A DNA stretch of 64,000 nucleotides from JBEBVQ01 sp964527735. GTDB lineage: Bacteria; Bacteroidota; Bacteroidia; Chitinophagales; Chitinophagaceae. The notes below the pieces were generated by a model. It had not been told where the DNA came from, did not search any database, and saw only the letters and a program-made list of their open reading frames with translations. Shown here piece after piece: positions 52,472 through 62,036 of this stretch (position 1 is the first letter of the stretch; each line of letters starts with the position of its first letter). The position numbers and the translations under genes were made by a program. The DNA lies in the NCBI GenBank assembly GCA_964527735.1, contig CAZGPG010000004.1:186001-250000 (forward strand). Reading direction: 5' to 3'.

Positions 52472-54493
52472 ATGGTGTGTTACAACCTGCCATATAACCT
52501 GCGCTACAGTTGCGGCTGTCTGGCCACACTGTTATGGTGTACCTGTTTACCGGGGATCTGTTTGCTGTTTTTCGGCAGCATTTCTGCAACGGGACAGCTC
52601 CATATGCCGGAAAAGATCAGCACATCGCATTTGCATATGCAGCATGATTTCAGAAACTATGATTCTTCCGAAATCGGGAAGCTGCTTAAAGACAGTATCC
52701 ACACAGATCAATCGTCATCTGATGAAGCGCTGATGTTTTATGAGGATATTTTATTGCAGAGCCGGAAAATAAACTATGGCAGAGGGGCAGGTATTGCATT
52801 GTATGGTATGGGGCAGGTTTACTTCAACAGAAGTATGTATCCGCAGGCTTTTCAGTCCTACCGGGCCGCCGCCGCAATATTCCGGGCGCACAAACTGGAA
52901 CGGGAGCTCGGAGGGGCATACAACAACATCGCCAATGTATATAAAATCCAGGGGGTCACACAACAGGCTGTTTACTATTATTATCTCGCTGCCCGTATTG
53001 CTTATACCACCCGCGATAGTATCCTCGTTCCCAATATATACTACAATCTGGGGCTCCTCTTTAAATATAGCGAACAGGGTCTTTATTATTTCAAAAAAGC
53101 GGAAACACTGGCAAAAAGATATGGAAAACATGAGATGCTGGGCCTCATCTATATGACAAAAGCGGAGATGCTGGGCAAACAAAAGGAATGGCATGCAGCG
53201 CTATCGCTGCTCAACGAGGCAAGTACGCTGGGTAAAGCACACAATCTACCGGTAATCCTGTACAAAAACTACCTGCATTATGCCAATCTGTACAACCGGA
53301 AAAATGAGCCGGAAAGAGCGCTTGAATATGCTACCAAAGCCAGGGCACTCAAAGATTCCCTGTCCCTGAGCTTCAAAAATGAATATTTCTGGATGAACCT
53401 TTACGACATGCTTATGGGAAATATCCTGGTCAACATGAAAGCATACCACCAGGCACAACCCTACCTGATACAAGCGCTCGAAACGGCCACTTCACTGAAT
53501 ATAAAACAGCAAAGGGCAGAAGCGCACAAACTCCTTGCATCGAACTATGAATATACCGGGAACTATAAAAAGTCCCTGGAGCATCAACGTGTCTACCAGG
53601 AGATCCGGGACAGTATAATGAACGAAACGGTAATCAAAAACATCAACAACCTGGAAGTAAAATACCGCATAGCAGAGAAGGACCGGGAGATTGCCATTAA
53701 AGAAGCCAAGTTAAAGAATAGGGATCTGCTGATCGGCGGTATCAGCGCCGGCGGCATATTGCTCATGACCGGGTCTCTCGTGTATTATCGCCATCTGAAG
53801 CAGAAACAAAAACTACTCCGCCAACAACAGGAAATCGAAAAGCTCAAGACACTCATGGCCGGAGAAGAAAAAGAACGGAACCGTATCGCACGGGAACTGC
53901 ACGATGGTATTATGGTACGGTTCTCCTCCGTAAAAATGAACCTCGGAGCCATCATGAAACGCTTTCCCCCGATACCACAAATCAACGACCTGAAAGACAC
54001 CATAACCCAACTGGATAATGCCACACAGGAGCTTAGGAACTCTGCACACAATCTCATGCCCGATATGCTGCTCAAAGACGGGCTTACCGCTGCCATAAAG
54101 TATTTCTGCAACTCAATAACGCCTGATGGTGTTACAGAAATTACTTTCCAGCAATACGGAGCAACTCCACATATATTACCCGAATACGAGCTCATGATAT
54201 ACAGAATCGTGCAGGAGCTCGTACAAAATGCGCTTAAATACGCCAGGGCAAAAACAATCATCATCCAACTGGACAACACCCAGGGTCTTTTCACGATCAC
54301 AGTGGAAGATAATGGTGAAGGCTTCGATACAAAAAATCTTCTGTCAGTCCCGGGTTCAGGACTGAACAGCATATGCTCGAGAATCCATGCCATCGGTGGA
54401 ACAACTGAGGTTATCTCAGCGGCCGGAAGAGGCACAACGATCTATATTGAAATGGAAATCGTTACTTTACAATCAGATTCATCATTATCATGA
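52472..54493 (+). CDS. Tetratricopeptide-repeat histidine kinase (NarX/DegS-type, HisKA_3)
   Basis: 673 residues. The N-terminus is Cys-rich and hydrophobic (CLATLLWCTCLPGICLLFFG), a signal or membrane segment. Residues ~90-400 are TPR-like helices (GIALYGMGQVYFNRSMYPQAF, AYNNIANVYKIQG, ALEYATKARALKD). A coiled coil and a membrane helix (LLIGGISAGGILLMTGSLVYY, ~425-445) follow, then HisKA_3 with the phospho-His in ARELHDGIMVRFSSVKM and an HATPase_c domain (QELVQNALKYA, VEDNGEGF, GSGLNSICSRI, GRGTTIYIEM). The start at 52472 is supported by matching sequence in the paralog at 55272. It should pass phosphate to the response regulator 38 bp downstream. Confidence 0.93.
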   Translation: MVCYNLPYNLRYSCGCLATLLWCTCLPGICLLFFGSISATGQLHMPEKISTSHLHMQHDFRNYDSSEIGKLLKDSIHTDQSSSDEALMFYEDILLQSRKINYGRGAGIALYGMGQVYFNRSMYPQAFQSYRAAAAIFRAHKLERELGGAYNNIANVYKIQGVTQQAVYYYYLAARIAYTTRDSILVPNIYYNLGLLFKYSEQGLYYFKKAETLAKRYGKHEMLGLIYMTKAEMLGKQKEWHAALSLLNEASTLGKAHNLPVILYKNYLHYANLYNRKNEPERALEYATKARALKDSLSLSFKNEYFWMNLYDMLMGNILVNMKAYHQAQPYLIQALETATSLNIKQQRAEAHKLLASNYEYTGNYKKSLEHQRVYQEIRDSIMNETVIKNINNLEVKYRIAEKDREIAIKEAKLKNRDLLIGGISAGGILLMTGSLVYYRHLKQKQKLLRQQQEIEKLKTLMAGEEKERNRIARELHDGIMVRFSSVKMNLGAIMKRFPPIPQINDLKDTITQLDNATQELRNSAHNLMPDMLLKDGLTAAIKYFCNSITPDGVTEITFQQYGATPHILPEYELMIYRIVQELVQNALKYARAKTIIIQLDNTQGLFTITVEDNGEGFDTKNLLSVPGSGLNSICSRIHAIGGTTEVISAAGRGTTIYIEMEIVTLQSDSSLS

Positions 54494-54531
54494 ATGTATT
54501 GTAATAAAATATTTATTAAGAATATTCCGTC

Positions 54532-55173
54532 ATGCCTATCAGAGTTGCTATTATAGATGATCATCCACTGGCTACAACGGGATTGCGTAATATGCTGGCC
54601 GGAAATAATGATATCCTCGTAACGGAAAGCTACCATAACGGACAAGCCGCTATGGAAGGTCTCCGGCAAAACCAACCGGATGTACTGCTGCTGGATATTT
54701 TACTGCCCGATATTAAAGGGGAAGAACTGGCAGCAAAAATTAAAAACACCTGGCCCGATGTACGTATCATTGCCATCACAAGCCTGGATGCCCCTATCCA
54801 TATCAAGCTCATGATGCGCAACGGATGTATCGGATACCTGCTGAAAAATACGGATGTAGATACCCTGATCGAAGCGGTAAAATCGGTTTACCATAATGAA
54901 GAATATATAGAGCCTAAGCTCAAAGAGCGGATGATACAGAATATCATTCAATTCCGCCGGAACGACATGAAACCACCGGTGCTTACACGCCGCGAGATAG
55001 AGATCCTGCAACTGATCGTAGCGGAGCACACCAACCAGGAAATCGCCCAAAAGCTTCATCTGAGCACACGTACGGTTGAAAAACACCGTTTCAGCCTTTT
55101 ACAGAAACTGGATGTTAAAAATACGGCAGGGCTGGTAAAGACGGCTATTGAGTTCGGGTATATTACGAGGTAA
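54532..55173 (+). CDS. NarL/FixJ-family response regulator
   Basis: 213 residues. The receiver domain has the acidic pair IIDDHP, the phospho-acceptor in DVLLLDILLP (Asp55), the Thr/Ser of IAITSLDA and the Lys in GYLLKNTD. The LuxR-type DNA-binding domain is PPVLTRREIEILQLIVAEHTNQEIAQKLHLSTRTVEKHRFSLLQKLDVKN. It is the only intact regulator between two kinases of the same class, so both may feed it. The dyads at 52398 and 61027 are natural candidate targets. Confidence 0.96.
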   Translation: MPIRVAIIDDHPLATTGLRNMLAGNNDILVTESYHNGQAAMEGLRQNQPDVLLLDILLPDIKGEELAAKIKNTWPDVRIIAITSLDAPIHIKLMMRNGCIGYLLKNTDVDTLIEAVKSVYHNEEYIEPKLKERMIQNIIQFRRNDMKPPVLTRREIEILQLIVAEHTNQEIAQKLHLSTRTVEKHRFSLLQKLDVKNTAGLVKTAIEFGYITR

Positions 55174-55271
55174 ATTCATTCCCCTGACAGCCGGAATATC
55201 GTGAAGTATGGAAGTGAACATTTGAAATGCACCCACAGAATCGTTGCGGTAAGTTCCCTAAATTAGCAAAA

Positions 55272-57281
55272 ATGGCGTGCTATCACCTGCTATATTACCT
55301 GCGCTGCAGTTGCGGCTCCCTGGCCACGCTGTTATTGTGTACTTGTATCCGGGGAATATGTTTGCTGTTTTGCAGCAGCATTCCCGCAGCAGGACAGCTG
55401 CATGTGCCGGAAGAAATAACAAGCGCTCCCCTGCATGTACAACATGACTTCAGCAATTACGACACTTCCGGGATCCTGAAGCTGTTTATAGACAGCCTTC
55501 ATCTCCAGGACGCTCATTCTGATGAAGCGGTGGCATTTTTTGAAGACCTCCTGTTCCATAGCCGGAAGATCAATTATGGAAGGGGAGCGGGGATGGCTCT
55601 TTATGCCATCGGGAACATCTATACCAATAAAGGTATGTATCTCCGTTCCGCTGAAGTTTTCCGCGCAGCAGCAGCCATATTCCGGGAATATAAAATAGAA
55701 AACCTGCTCGGACAGGTGTATAACAATCTGGCTAATGCCTATAAGATCCAGGGATATACGCAGCTATCGGCTTATTACTATTACTTATCCCTCAGAATAG
55801 CTTATAATACACAGGACAGCTCCTCTATCCCTCATATCTGTTACAACCTGGCCACTGTTTTTAAACACAGAGGGCAAGGCCTTTATTATCTCGAAAGAGC
55901 CGAACCACTGGCAAAAAAATATAAGCAATATCACCTGCTGGGGCTGATACTGATCGCAAAAACAAATAAGCTACAAGACAAAAAGGAATGGGAACAGGTA
56001 GAAGCAAAGTTAGACGAGGTGATGCTATTGGGGCAAACGCACGAACTAACCGACATCTTATACCAGGTCAATCTGCAATATGCTTCGCTGAATATTCAGA
56101 AAGAAAAACCGGATCAGGCGCTGCAATATCTTAATAAAGCAAAAAAAATACTGGACCAGCTTTCAGCCGGTAACCGGCAGTATCATTTCGGGATGGGCAA
56201 CTGGTATGGGATGATGGGGAGCGTATTGTTTAACCTGAAGCAATATCATGAATCGAAATCCTACCTGACCCGGGCCATAGAGATCACTACGCAAATGAAC
56301 ATCAAAAACCAGATGTCAGAAGCACATAAATTAATGTCTTTCGCATGCGAGTACACAGGAAATTATGCAAAAGCATTGGCACATCAGCGAACACACCAGG
56401 AGATCCAGGACAGCTTAATGAATGAAACCGTGATCAGAAGCATCAACGACCTGGAGGTAAAGTACCGCACGGCAGAAAAAGACCAGGAGCTGATACGCAA
56501 ACAACTGGAACTGGAGCAACGCAATGTCCTGATCAGTGGTATTACACTTGGTTTCATCCTCCTGATCGCAGGCTCTGTAGTCTATTACCGCCACATCAGA
56601 CAAAAACAGAAACTACTCCGCCAGCAACAGGAAATTGAACAACTGAAAGCGCTGATGACCGGAGAAGAAAAAGAAAGGAACCGCATCGCACGGGAGTTGC
56701 ACGATGGCATTATGGTACGGTTCTCTTCCGTAAAAATGAACCTCGGGGCCCTCATGAAATATATGCCGGACATCCCCCAGACCAAAGCCCTGCAGGATAC
56801 CATAACACAACTTGATGACGCTACCCACGAACTGAGAACATCGGCCCATAACCTGATGCCTGATATGCTGCTCCGGAGCGGGCTTAGCGCCGCTATCCGG
56901 TATTTCTGCAATTCCCTGTTGCCCGACGAAACAACCGAAATACGCTTCCAGCAATACGGATCACCGCCCGCTTTTATGCCGGAGTATGAGCTGATGCTGT
57001 ACCGTATTGTGCAGGAGCTGATACAGAATGCGCTCAAATATGCTGAAGCAAATCGTATTATTGTACAACTGGATCACACCGGAGATCTGTTCACGATCAC
57101 GGTAGAAGACGAAGGAAAAGGATTTGACCCGGCAGCGCTTGCACAAACCCCCGGATCGGGATTAAACAGCATCCGGTCGCGTATCAAAGCAATCGGCGGT
57201 ATTACAGAAGTACAATCCGCTCCCGGTAAAGGAACTACTGTATATATTGAGCTGGAAGTTGCTTCTTTACAAACAAGTTGA
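55272..57281 (+). CDS. Tetratricopeptide-repeat histidine kinase, paralog of the upstream kinase
   Basis: 669 residues from the ATG at 55272, the position matching the upstream paralog; an in-frame ATG at 55227 would lie in the duplicated leader sequence. The same order as the first kinase is seen: N-terminal hydrophobic Cys-rich segment, TPR helices, membrane helix (VLISGITLGFILLIAGSVVYY), phospho-His in ARELHDGIMVRFSSVKM, and HATPase_c (QELIQNALKYAE, VEDEGKGFDP, GSGLNSIRSRI, GKGTTVYIE). The kinase core is nearly identical to that of the first kinase while the sensor half has diverged. It is followed after 22 bp by a decayed response regulator. Confidence 0.93.
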   Translation: MACYHLLYYLRCSCGSLATLLLCTCIRGICLLFCSSIPAAGQLHVPEEITSAPLHVQHDFSNYDTSGILKLFIDSLHLQDAHSDEAVAFFEDLLFHSRKINYGRGAGMALYAIGNIYTNKGMYLRSAEVFRAAAAIFREYKIENLLGQVYNNLANAYKIQGYTQLSAYYYYLSLRIAYNTQDSSSIPHICYNLATVFKHRGQGLYYLERAEPLAKKYKQYHLLGLILIAKTNKLQDKKEWEQVEAKLDEVMLLGQTHELTDILYQVNLQYASLNIQKEKPDQALQYLNKAKKILDQLSAGNRQYHFGMGNWYGMMGSVLFNLKQYHESKSYLTRAIEITTQMNIKNQMSEAHKLMSFACEYTGNYAKALAHQRTHQEIQDSLMNETVIRSINDLEVKYRTAEKDQELIRKQLELEQRNVLISGITLGFILLIAGSVVYYRHIRQKQKLLRQQQEIEQLKALMTGEEKERNRIARELHDGIMVRFSSVKMNLGALMKYMPDIPQTKALQDTITQLDDATHELRTSAHNLMPDMLLRSGLSAAIRYFCNSLLPDETTEIRFQQYGSPPAFMPEYELMLYRIVQELIQNALKYAEANRIIVQLDHTGDLFTITVEDEGKGFDPAALAQTPGSGLNSIRSRIKAIGGITEVQSAPGKGTTVYIELEVASLQTS

Positions 57282-57303
57282 TTATTCATCAAAAACATCC
57301 CCC

Positions 57304-57406
57304 ATGCCTGCCAGCGTTGCTATTGTGGATGATCATCCGCCGGCAATGACGATATTCAGGTAACGGAAAGCTACCACAATGTAATGTCCTGTCCGCTATG
57401 GAAGGG
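57304..57406 (+). pseudogene. Remnant of a duplicated response regulator gene
   Basis: The frame starts MPASVAIVDDHPPAMTIFR and stops after 19 codons. The DNA is clearly related to the start of the intact regulator: ATGCCT...GTTGCTATT then GATGATCATCC, and later GTAACGGAAAGCTACCA and CCGCTATGGAAGG. About 30 bp (matching ~54567-54598) are missing, a small block is altered, and everything beyond ~57410 is gone. It lies where a regulator would be expected after the second kinase. Confidence 0.85.
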
Positions 57407-57417
57407 TTGCCATGCCG

Positions 57418-58038
57418 TTACCGGCTACCCTTTTTAGCCGAACCTTTTTCCTTGTAACCACTTTGTAATCGTTCGGGTACCAGCAGGCCACTTACAGAGA
57501 TATCCACTTCATGAAAAAAAGCCCCCCGGATAAGTCGCGGTACCCGGATTTTATGTACGTCGGTATTGGTAGTGAATGCACAGGTAATGGATATTTCACC
57601 TTTTCGCACAACGGCCGTACCGGGAAGTTTCACCTGGTTACCTGTGCCTCTGATCGTAAGTATACCCTCTGTTTCGACCTGATAAGTGCCATCCTGTCCC
57701 GGATTTATTGCCGACAGATTTATGATACGGCCTTTATAAGCCGCCGTAGGGTACTGTTCGGTACTCATGTAGAATCCGTTGAAACGGCGCCCTATAGCTG
57801 AATCATACTGGTCGGGCTGATATTCATTCTGAAACAGGAATCCGGCGACCGGCACTTCGAAAAAGATATCCCCTGTTGCAAGATCGAGCGTTCCCGTCAG
57901 TTGATTATTGGTTGCGTGCAACATACGCATGGGAGCAGCTACCGAGAAAGAAACTTCGCCGTTTTTTACCACATACCGGCGGGCAAACGAGGATAGGGCA
58001 AACAGGGTCAATCCTGCGATAATTATTATTTTTTTCAT
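57418..58038 (-). CDS. YceI-like secreted protein
   Basis: 206 residues with a signal peptide (MKKIIIIAGLTLFALSSFARR). The YceI pattern is weaker than at 48339 but present: VKNGEVSFSVAAPMRMLHATNNQLTGTLDLATGDIFFEVPVAGFLFQNE, FYMSTEQYPTAAYKGRI, VETEGILTIRGTGNQVKLPGTAVV, RVPRLIRGAFFHEVDISVSG. Probably a lipid-binding lipocalin-like protein of the periplasm. It is 33 bp downstream of the T9SS gene on the same strand and may be its operon partner. Confidence 0.75.
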   Translation of the reverse strand: MKKIIIIAGLTLFALSSFARRYVVKNGEVSFSVAAPMRMLHATNNQLTGTLDLATGDIFFEVPVAGFLFQNEYQPDQYDSAIGRRFNGFYMSTEQYPTAAYKGRIINLSAINPGQDGTYQVETEGILTIRGTGNQVKLPGTAVVRKGEISITCAFTTNTDVHKIRVPRLIRGAFFHEVDISVSGLLVPERLQSGYKEKGSAKKGSR

Positions 58039-58071
58039 TGGTTTGATTTTAATGTTTTTTTACAAACATGA

Positions 58072-60687
58072 TTATCGTATCAGCATGAGATCTCCCTGTT
58101 TTTGGTATATATGATGCTGTGTGCCCAGCTCTATTTCCATCTGATACATATAGGTGCCCATATCGGTGGCGTTTCCCATATAGGTTCCGTCCCATCCGAC
58201 GGAAGGATCCGACCCGGTATGAGCATAGATCCGTTGTCCCCATCGGTTAAAAATATAGAGCTGATAGATGCGTACCGGGCATCCGGGTTCCACTATCGGC
58301 CGGAAGATGTCGTTTTTGCCGTCTCCGTTGGGGGAGAATGCACCTGGCATCTCTACGATGCAGTCACAAAGCTCATACTCTATATGTACGGTATCTGTGG
58401 CACTGCACGGAGCCTGGATCAGCGTAATGGTATACATGCCTGTTTCCTGTGCGATGAGGGTGGGGCCGGCACTGCCGTTGCTCCACCTGACTCCGGTATT
58501 TGCAGGAATATCCGGTTTCAGCGCTACCCAAACCGGCGCATCTTTGCAAACAAATACATCTTCTCCGAGATCGGGATGCAGGTAAATATATGTTAGCAGG
58601 ATCGTGTCGGCCGCTACACAACGTTCTCTGCTTACTGTTACGGAGTAGGTACCGGATCCGGTGACCTCGTAGCCGGGATTAAGGCTACCGTCCTGCCAGA
58701 CAGCAGTTGCATCATCGAAGGGTATCTGCAGCACAATCAATGATCCGTCACAGATGGTTGTGTCTGCACCGAGATCAAACGTTATATCCACAGGGCGTAT
58801 TAAAAAACTGTCCGTCTGCCGGCGACAAGAAATCGTACTGATAAGATAATATTCCCCGGGCTCCGTAACAATGCGCAAAGTATCCGCACTACCGTCATCC
58901 CATCTATACGAGGAGAAACCCGCCGGCGCCGTCAGTACCATGTATTCCTCATTGGAGCAGAGTGTGGTGTCGGAGGTTAGGTTAGTAACCTCAATCTCCG
59001 ATGGAGCGACAAAAAAGCTGTCTGTCCGTGACCGGCAAAATGTTTCGCTGATCAGATAATACGTTCCTGTATCACTAATGGTACGTATGGTATCTGTGGA
59101 GTTGTCATCCCAAATATAGTATTCAAACCCTGCCGGCACAGAGAAAAACAGTGGCTCGCCGTCTGCGCAGATAACCGTGTCTGTCCGTTCCTGCAATGTG
59201 TCGCGTTTTTCTACCTGCACAACAAAAGAATCCATCCGGTAATCACAGAAATCCATTCCGAGCACCGTATATACTCCGGTTGTTGTCAATATTCTTGTAC
59301 TGTCCGTAGCGCCGTCGTTCCACAGATAAGATGTATATCCCGGCGGAGCATATACAGTGATGCCACCCTGATCGTCACAGATCAGCGTATCCAGCACTTT
59401 GGCGAAGGCCGTATCAGGCGGGAGCGGGAAAACCACATCCGCCGGCAACGCCATAATAAGGTCGCTGTTGTGCATCAGATCTATCGCGGAATCTTCATAC
59501 TGACAAGTGGTTCCCGAAAGATTGGGTTGATTGATACGATGCAGATACGGAATATATTCCTCCGTGATGTAAATCGTATCGTTATACAGCTTGAAGTAGT
59601 TTCCCTCGGATACTGACGGCATACTGGCTATAAATTGCCGGGAGGACGCTATGGCCAGCGAATCATAGCTGGTTACATCGAACTGCAGCAGATCGTTGTT
59701 TCCGGTTATGACATTGTATTCACAGGTGTACAATTTGGAATTGTCGGGAGAGAAGATCGAGTGATAAGACTGGAGATCGTTTTCCACCTCTATAGCATCG
59801 CTCACCTGCCCGGTAGCGGGGTCGAACTTAGCCAGCAGGAGTCCGTTCCAGGGAGTACCTACTCCTACCATACAGGCAGGGACATAACTGGCAATCGTCA
59901 GCATACTGCGGTCGGGGGAAACCGCCATGCCCCCCATAAGGTATGCGCCTGTCTGGACCTCAATGGTAAATTGCAGCGGAGTGCCAAACAGCCAGATGGT
60001 AATGGTCGCTGTATATAACGGTCCTCTTCCCTGTTTCTGCTGTCCTGTCGTGGAAATCACCGGATTGGGGTTGACGCCGTTTCGCGTTATGTGATATGCC
60101 TTGAATATGGGATCACGGGCAGTATGTACCAGCAGCCATACATCGCAATTATTACCGGGAATAGCAATCATGGCTTCGCTCAGCGAATCTGCATCCAGCA
60201 GGATGTCCATGCGGTTAGGGTCCACATCTCCCAGCCCGCCGTCCTCGTCCATATCTACAATCGAATAAAAAAGCTGCTGATCGGTACCGATAGGGTCAAG
60301 TGTAAATACATAGTATTTCCCGGGGGAATCAATAAAAGGAACAATAACCACTCCCTGGGTCGTGGAGCCTTGTGTATTACCCAATAAAGTGCTGCCGTTG
60401 GGCATATGCTGGTGGTTGCGGTTCCATACGCCGCCCTCGCCGGCAGCATAAAACAAGAGCTCACCGGTAGTGGTTGAGGATACAGAAGCGCAGCCCTCAA
60501 AGGTGGATATGCCGGATTGGAAAATCGTCGGGCCGCCGTTAGTAAATGAAAGCCCGAAATTATCGCCGAATGTCCAGTTGGCATTTGCATTCAGAAATTC
60601 CTGCCGCTGATTATAATACTGCGCAACAAGATGAGCGGAATACAGAAAGAACATTGAGAAAAGAAGAATGTAGGGTTTCAATTTCAT
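58072..60687 (-). CDS. T9SS-secreted protein with gliding-motility (CHU_C, type B) C-terminal domain
   Basis: About 871 residues from MKLKPYILLFSMFFLYSAHLVAQ (60687), the signal peptide; the longer frame from 60726 adds 13 residues. The N-terminal ~420 residues are related to the protein at 50336 (WTFGDNFGLSFTNGG, LLFYAAGEGGVWNRNHQHMPNG, IPGNNCDVWLLVHTA). Four repeated ~75-residue segments follow (YLWNDGATDSTRI, YYIWDDNSTDTIRTI, SYRWDDGSADTLRIV, TAVWQDGSLNPGYEV). It ends with MPGAFSPNGDGKNDIFRPI ... LYIFNRWGQRIYAHTG, the type B sorting domain. Exported by the T9SS to the surface; ligand unknown. Confidence 0.9.
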   Translation of the reverse strand: MKLKPYILLFSMFFLYSAHLVAQYYNQRQEFLNANANWTFGDNFGLSFTNGGPTIFQSGISTFEGCASVSSTTTGELLFYAAGEGGVWNRNHQHMPNGSTLLGNTQGSTTQGVVIVPFIDSPGKYYVFTLDPIGTDQQLFYSIVDMDEDGGLGDVDPNRMDILLDADSLSEAMIAIPGNNCDVWLLVHTARDPIFKAYHITRNGVNPNPVISTTGQQKQGRGPLYTATITIWLFGTPLQFTIEVQTGAYLMGGMAVSPDRSMLTIASYVPACMVGVGTPWNGLLLAKFDPATGQVSDAIEVENDLQSYHSIFSPDNSKLYTCEYNVITGNNDLLQFDVTSYDSLAIASSRQFIASMPSVSEGNYFKLYNDTIYITEEYIPYLHRINQPNLSGTTCQYEDSAIDLMHNSDLIMALPADVVFPLPPDTAFAKVLDTLICDDQGGITVYAPPGYTSYLWNDGATDSTRILTTTGVYTVLGMDFCDYRMDSFVVQVEKRDTLQERTDTVICADGEPLFFSVPAGFEYYIWDDNSTDTIRTISDTGTYYLISETFCRSRTDSFFVAPSEIEVTNLTSDTTLCSNEEYMVLTAPAGFSSYRWDDGSADTLRIVTEPGEYYLISTISCRRQTDSFLIRPVDITFDLGADTTICDGSLIVLQIPFDDATAVWQDGSLNPGYEVTGSGTYSVTVSRERCVAADTILLTYIYLHPDLGEDVFVCKDAPVWVALKPDIPANTGVRWSNGSAGPTLIAQETGMYTITLIQAPCSATDTVHIEYELCDCIVEMPGAFSPNGDGKNDIFRPIVEPGCPVRIYQLYIFNRWGQRIYAHTGSDPSVGWDGTYMGNATDMGTYMYQMEIELGTQHHIYQKQGDLMLIR

Positions 60688-61026
60688 AATGTTGTTTTTA
60701 AGTGTATTATGAATCGTTTTTAGCAAAGGCGGGTGAATAATCCTTAAAATTATTATGCATATGCGTTTATTATTAGATACACCTGTATTATAGTTGAAAT
60801 GATAATGCGGTGTATCATATCATATACAAAGACCTTGATCCGGGATGATTCCTGTTTTTTATTTTTGGCAACAGCATTGTCCTTCGGCAACAGACCGTAA
60901 AAGCCGGTTGCTGAAAGTGGAGCCACAAACACATGAAATACCCACAAATCTCTGTATACCATTTCTTCTCATCTCAGTGAATACAGCATCAACAAATTTA
61001 AATAGTATGTCGACGTCTCCGGTTCA

Positions 61027-61062
61027 TACAAATACGTACTTTATACAAAATACGTATTTATA
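61027..61062. promoter_or_regulatory. Candidate response-regulator dyad, copy 2
   Basis: TACAAATACG (61027-61036), 16 bp, CGTATTTATA (61053-61062), preceded by GGTTCA as in the first copy at 52398. It lies in the 398-bp gap before the T9SS gene that starts at 60687, about 340 bp upstream of it. Nothing else recognisable is in that gap. Confidence 0.55.
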
Positions 61063-61085
61063 CTACCTGCCCGTGATCTCCATAT

Positions 61086-61964
61086 TCACCGCATCCCATC
61101 GATGATACAGCAAACCCAATCCGGTAAAAGCAACAACACAGCATACACCAGCATCATGCCGTCTATCACCAGCAAATAATTCCTGTCGGAAGGATAACGA
61201 CGCGTGTACATGATCGCCAGACGTGTGAAAACAACCGTCAGCATTTCTCCTGTTAATCTGCCACCGGAAGGATAGCGGAAATACTGCACCACACTGAATA
61301 CCGCAAACAACAGCAATACAATATCCATCAGCCGGTAGCTGCTGCGGATACCGATCAGGTTGGGCAGCGTGTATATCTTCGCCTCAAGATCGGTCTGGGC
61401 ATCACGGATATCAAATGCAATGCAGAGCGTGAACATAAACAGGAACCGAAGACATATCTCAACCGGATAATCACCGATTTCCTTATCCCAGAACAGGATG
61501 GGGAAGATCGCCGTCACGATCGTCCAGACGCCGGTGAGTACCCCTATTTTCATCCACCCGAATTCCCGTATGCGCTTCCTGCCACCGATGGGCAGCAGGG
61601 GCAGAGAGTAGGCAAAAGACAGCAATGCCGTGATTCCGGCCCAGAATAAAATGCCTCGCGGCAAATTCCCGATCACTGAGAGGCAGAGTACGATACCCGT
61701 AATTGAGAAGATATAATGCCAGTAGATATAGCGCTGCGACCAATAATAACGATCCGACAGCTGTGACGTGGACTTTTTGAAGATGTAATGCACGTTATAC
61801 ACCAGCAGCGTGGCCCCGATCAGGAACAAGTGCAACGGCGAAAACAGCGGTACGTCTGCTCCGGCTATCAGTCGCTCGGTGGCCATACACAGCCCGGTTG
61901 CACAAAAAGCTGTGAAGAGGCTTGTGTACAACAACCAATCTGTGAACCGACGGAATAAAGGCAT
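61086..61964 (-). CDS. UbiA-family membrane protein (prenyltransferase-like)
   Basis: About 292 residues from MPLFRRFTDWLLYTSLFTAF (61964), with eight or nine hydrophobic helices. The layout and FTLCIAFDIRDAQTD with KIYTLPNLIGIRSSYRL match the second Asp-rich motif of UbiA enzymes. The first motif, normally NDxxDxxxD, is here YNVHYIFKK, so metal-pyrophosphate binding may be altered or lost. This type is common in Bacteroidota and its substrate is not known to me. An in-frame ATG at 62036 would extend the protein through a non-conserved stretch. Confidence 0.65.
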   Translation of the reverse strand: MPLFRRFTDWLLYTSLFTAFCATGLCMATERLIAGADVPLFSPLHLFLIGATLLVYNVHYIFKKSTSQLSDRYYWSQRYIYWHYIFSITGIVLCLSVIGNLPRGILFWAGITALLSFAYSLPLLPIGGRKRIREFGWMKIGVLTGVWTIVTAIFPILFWDKEIGDYPVEICLRFLFMFTLCIAFDIRDAQTDLEAKIYTLPNLIGIRSSYRLMDIVLLLFAVFSVVQYFRYPSGGRLTGEMLTVVFTRLAIMYTRRYPSDRNYLLVIDGMMLVYAVLLLLPDWVCCIIDGMR

Positions 61965-62036
61965 CAATTGCAAAAGTACAGTATGCAGGAGGGAATATTG
62001 GCGTTGGAAGCGCCTTCCGTTACTGCTTCCGGACAA

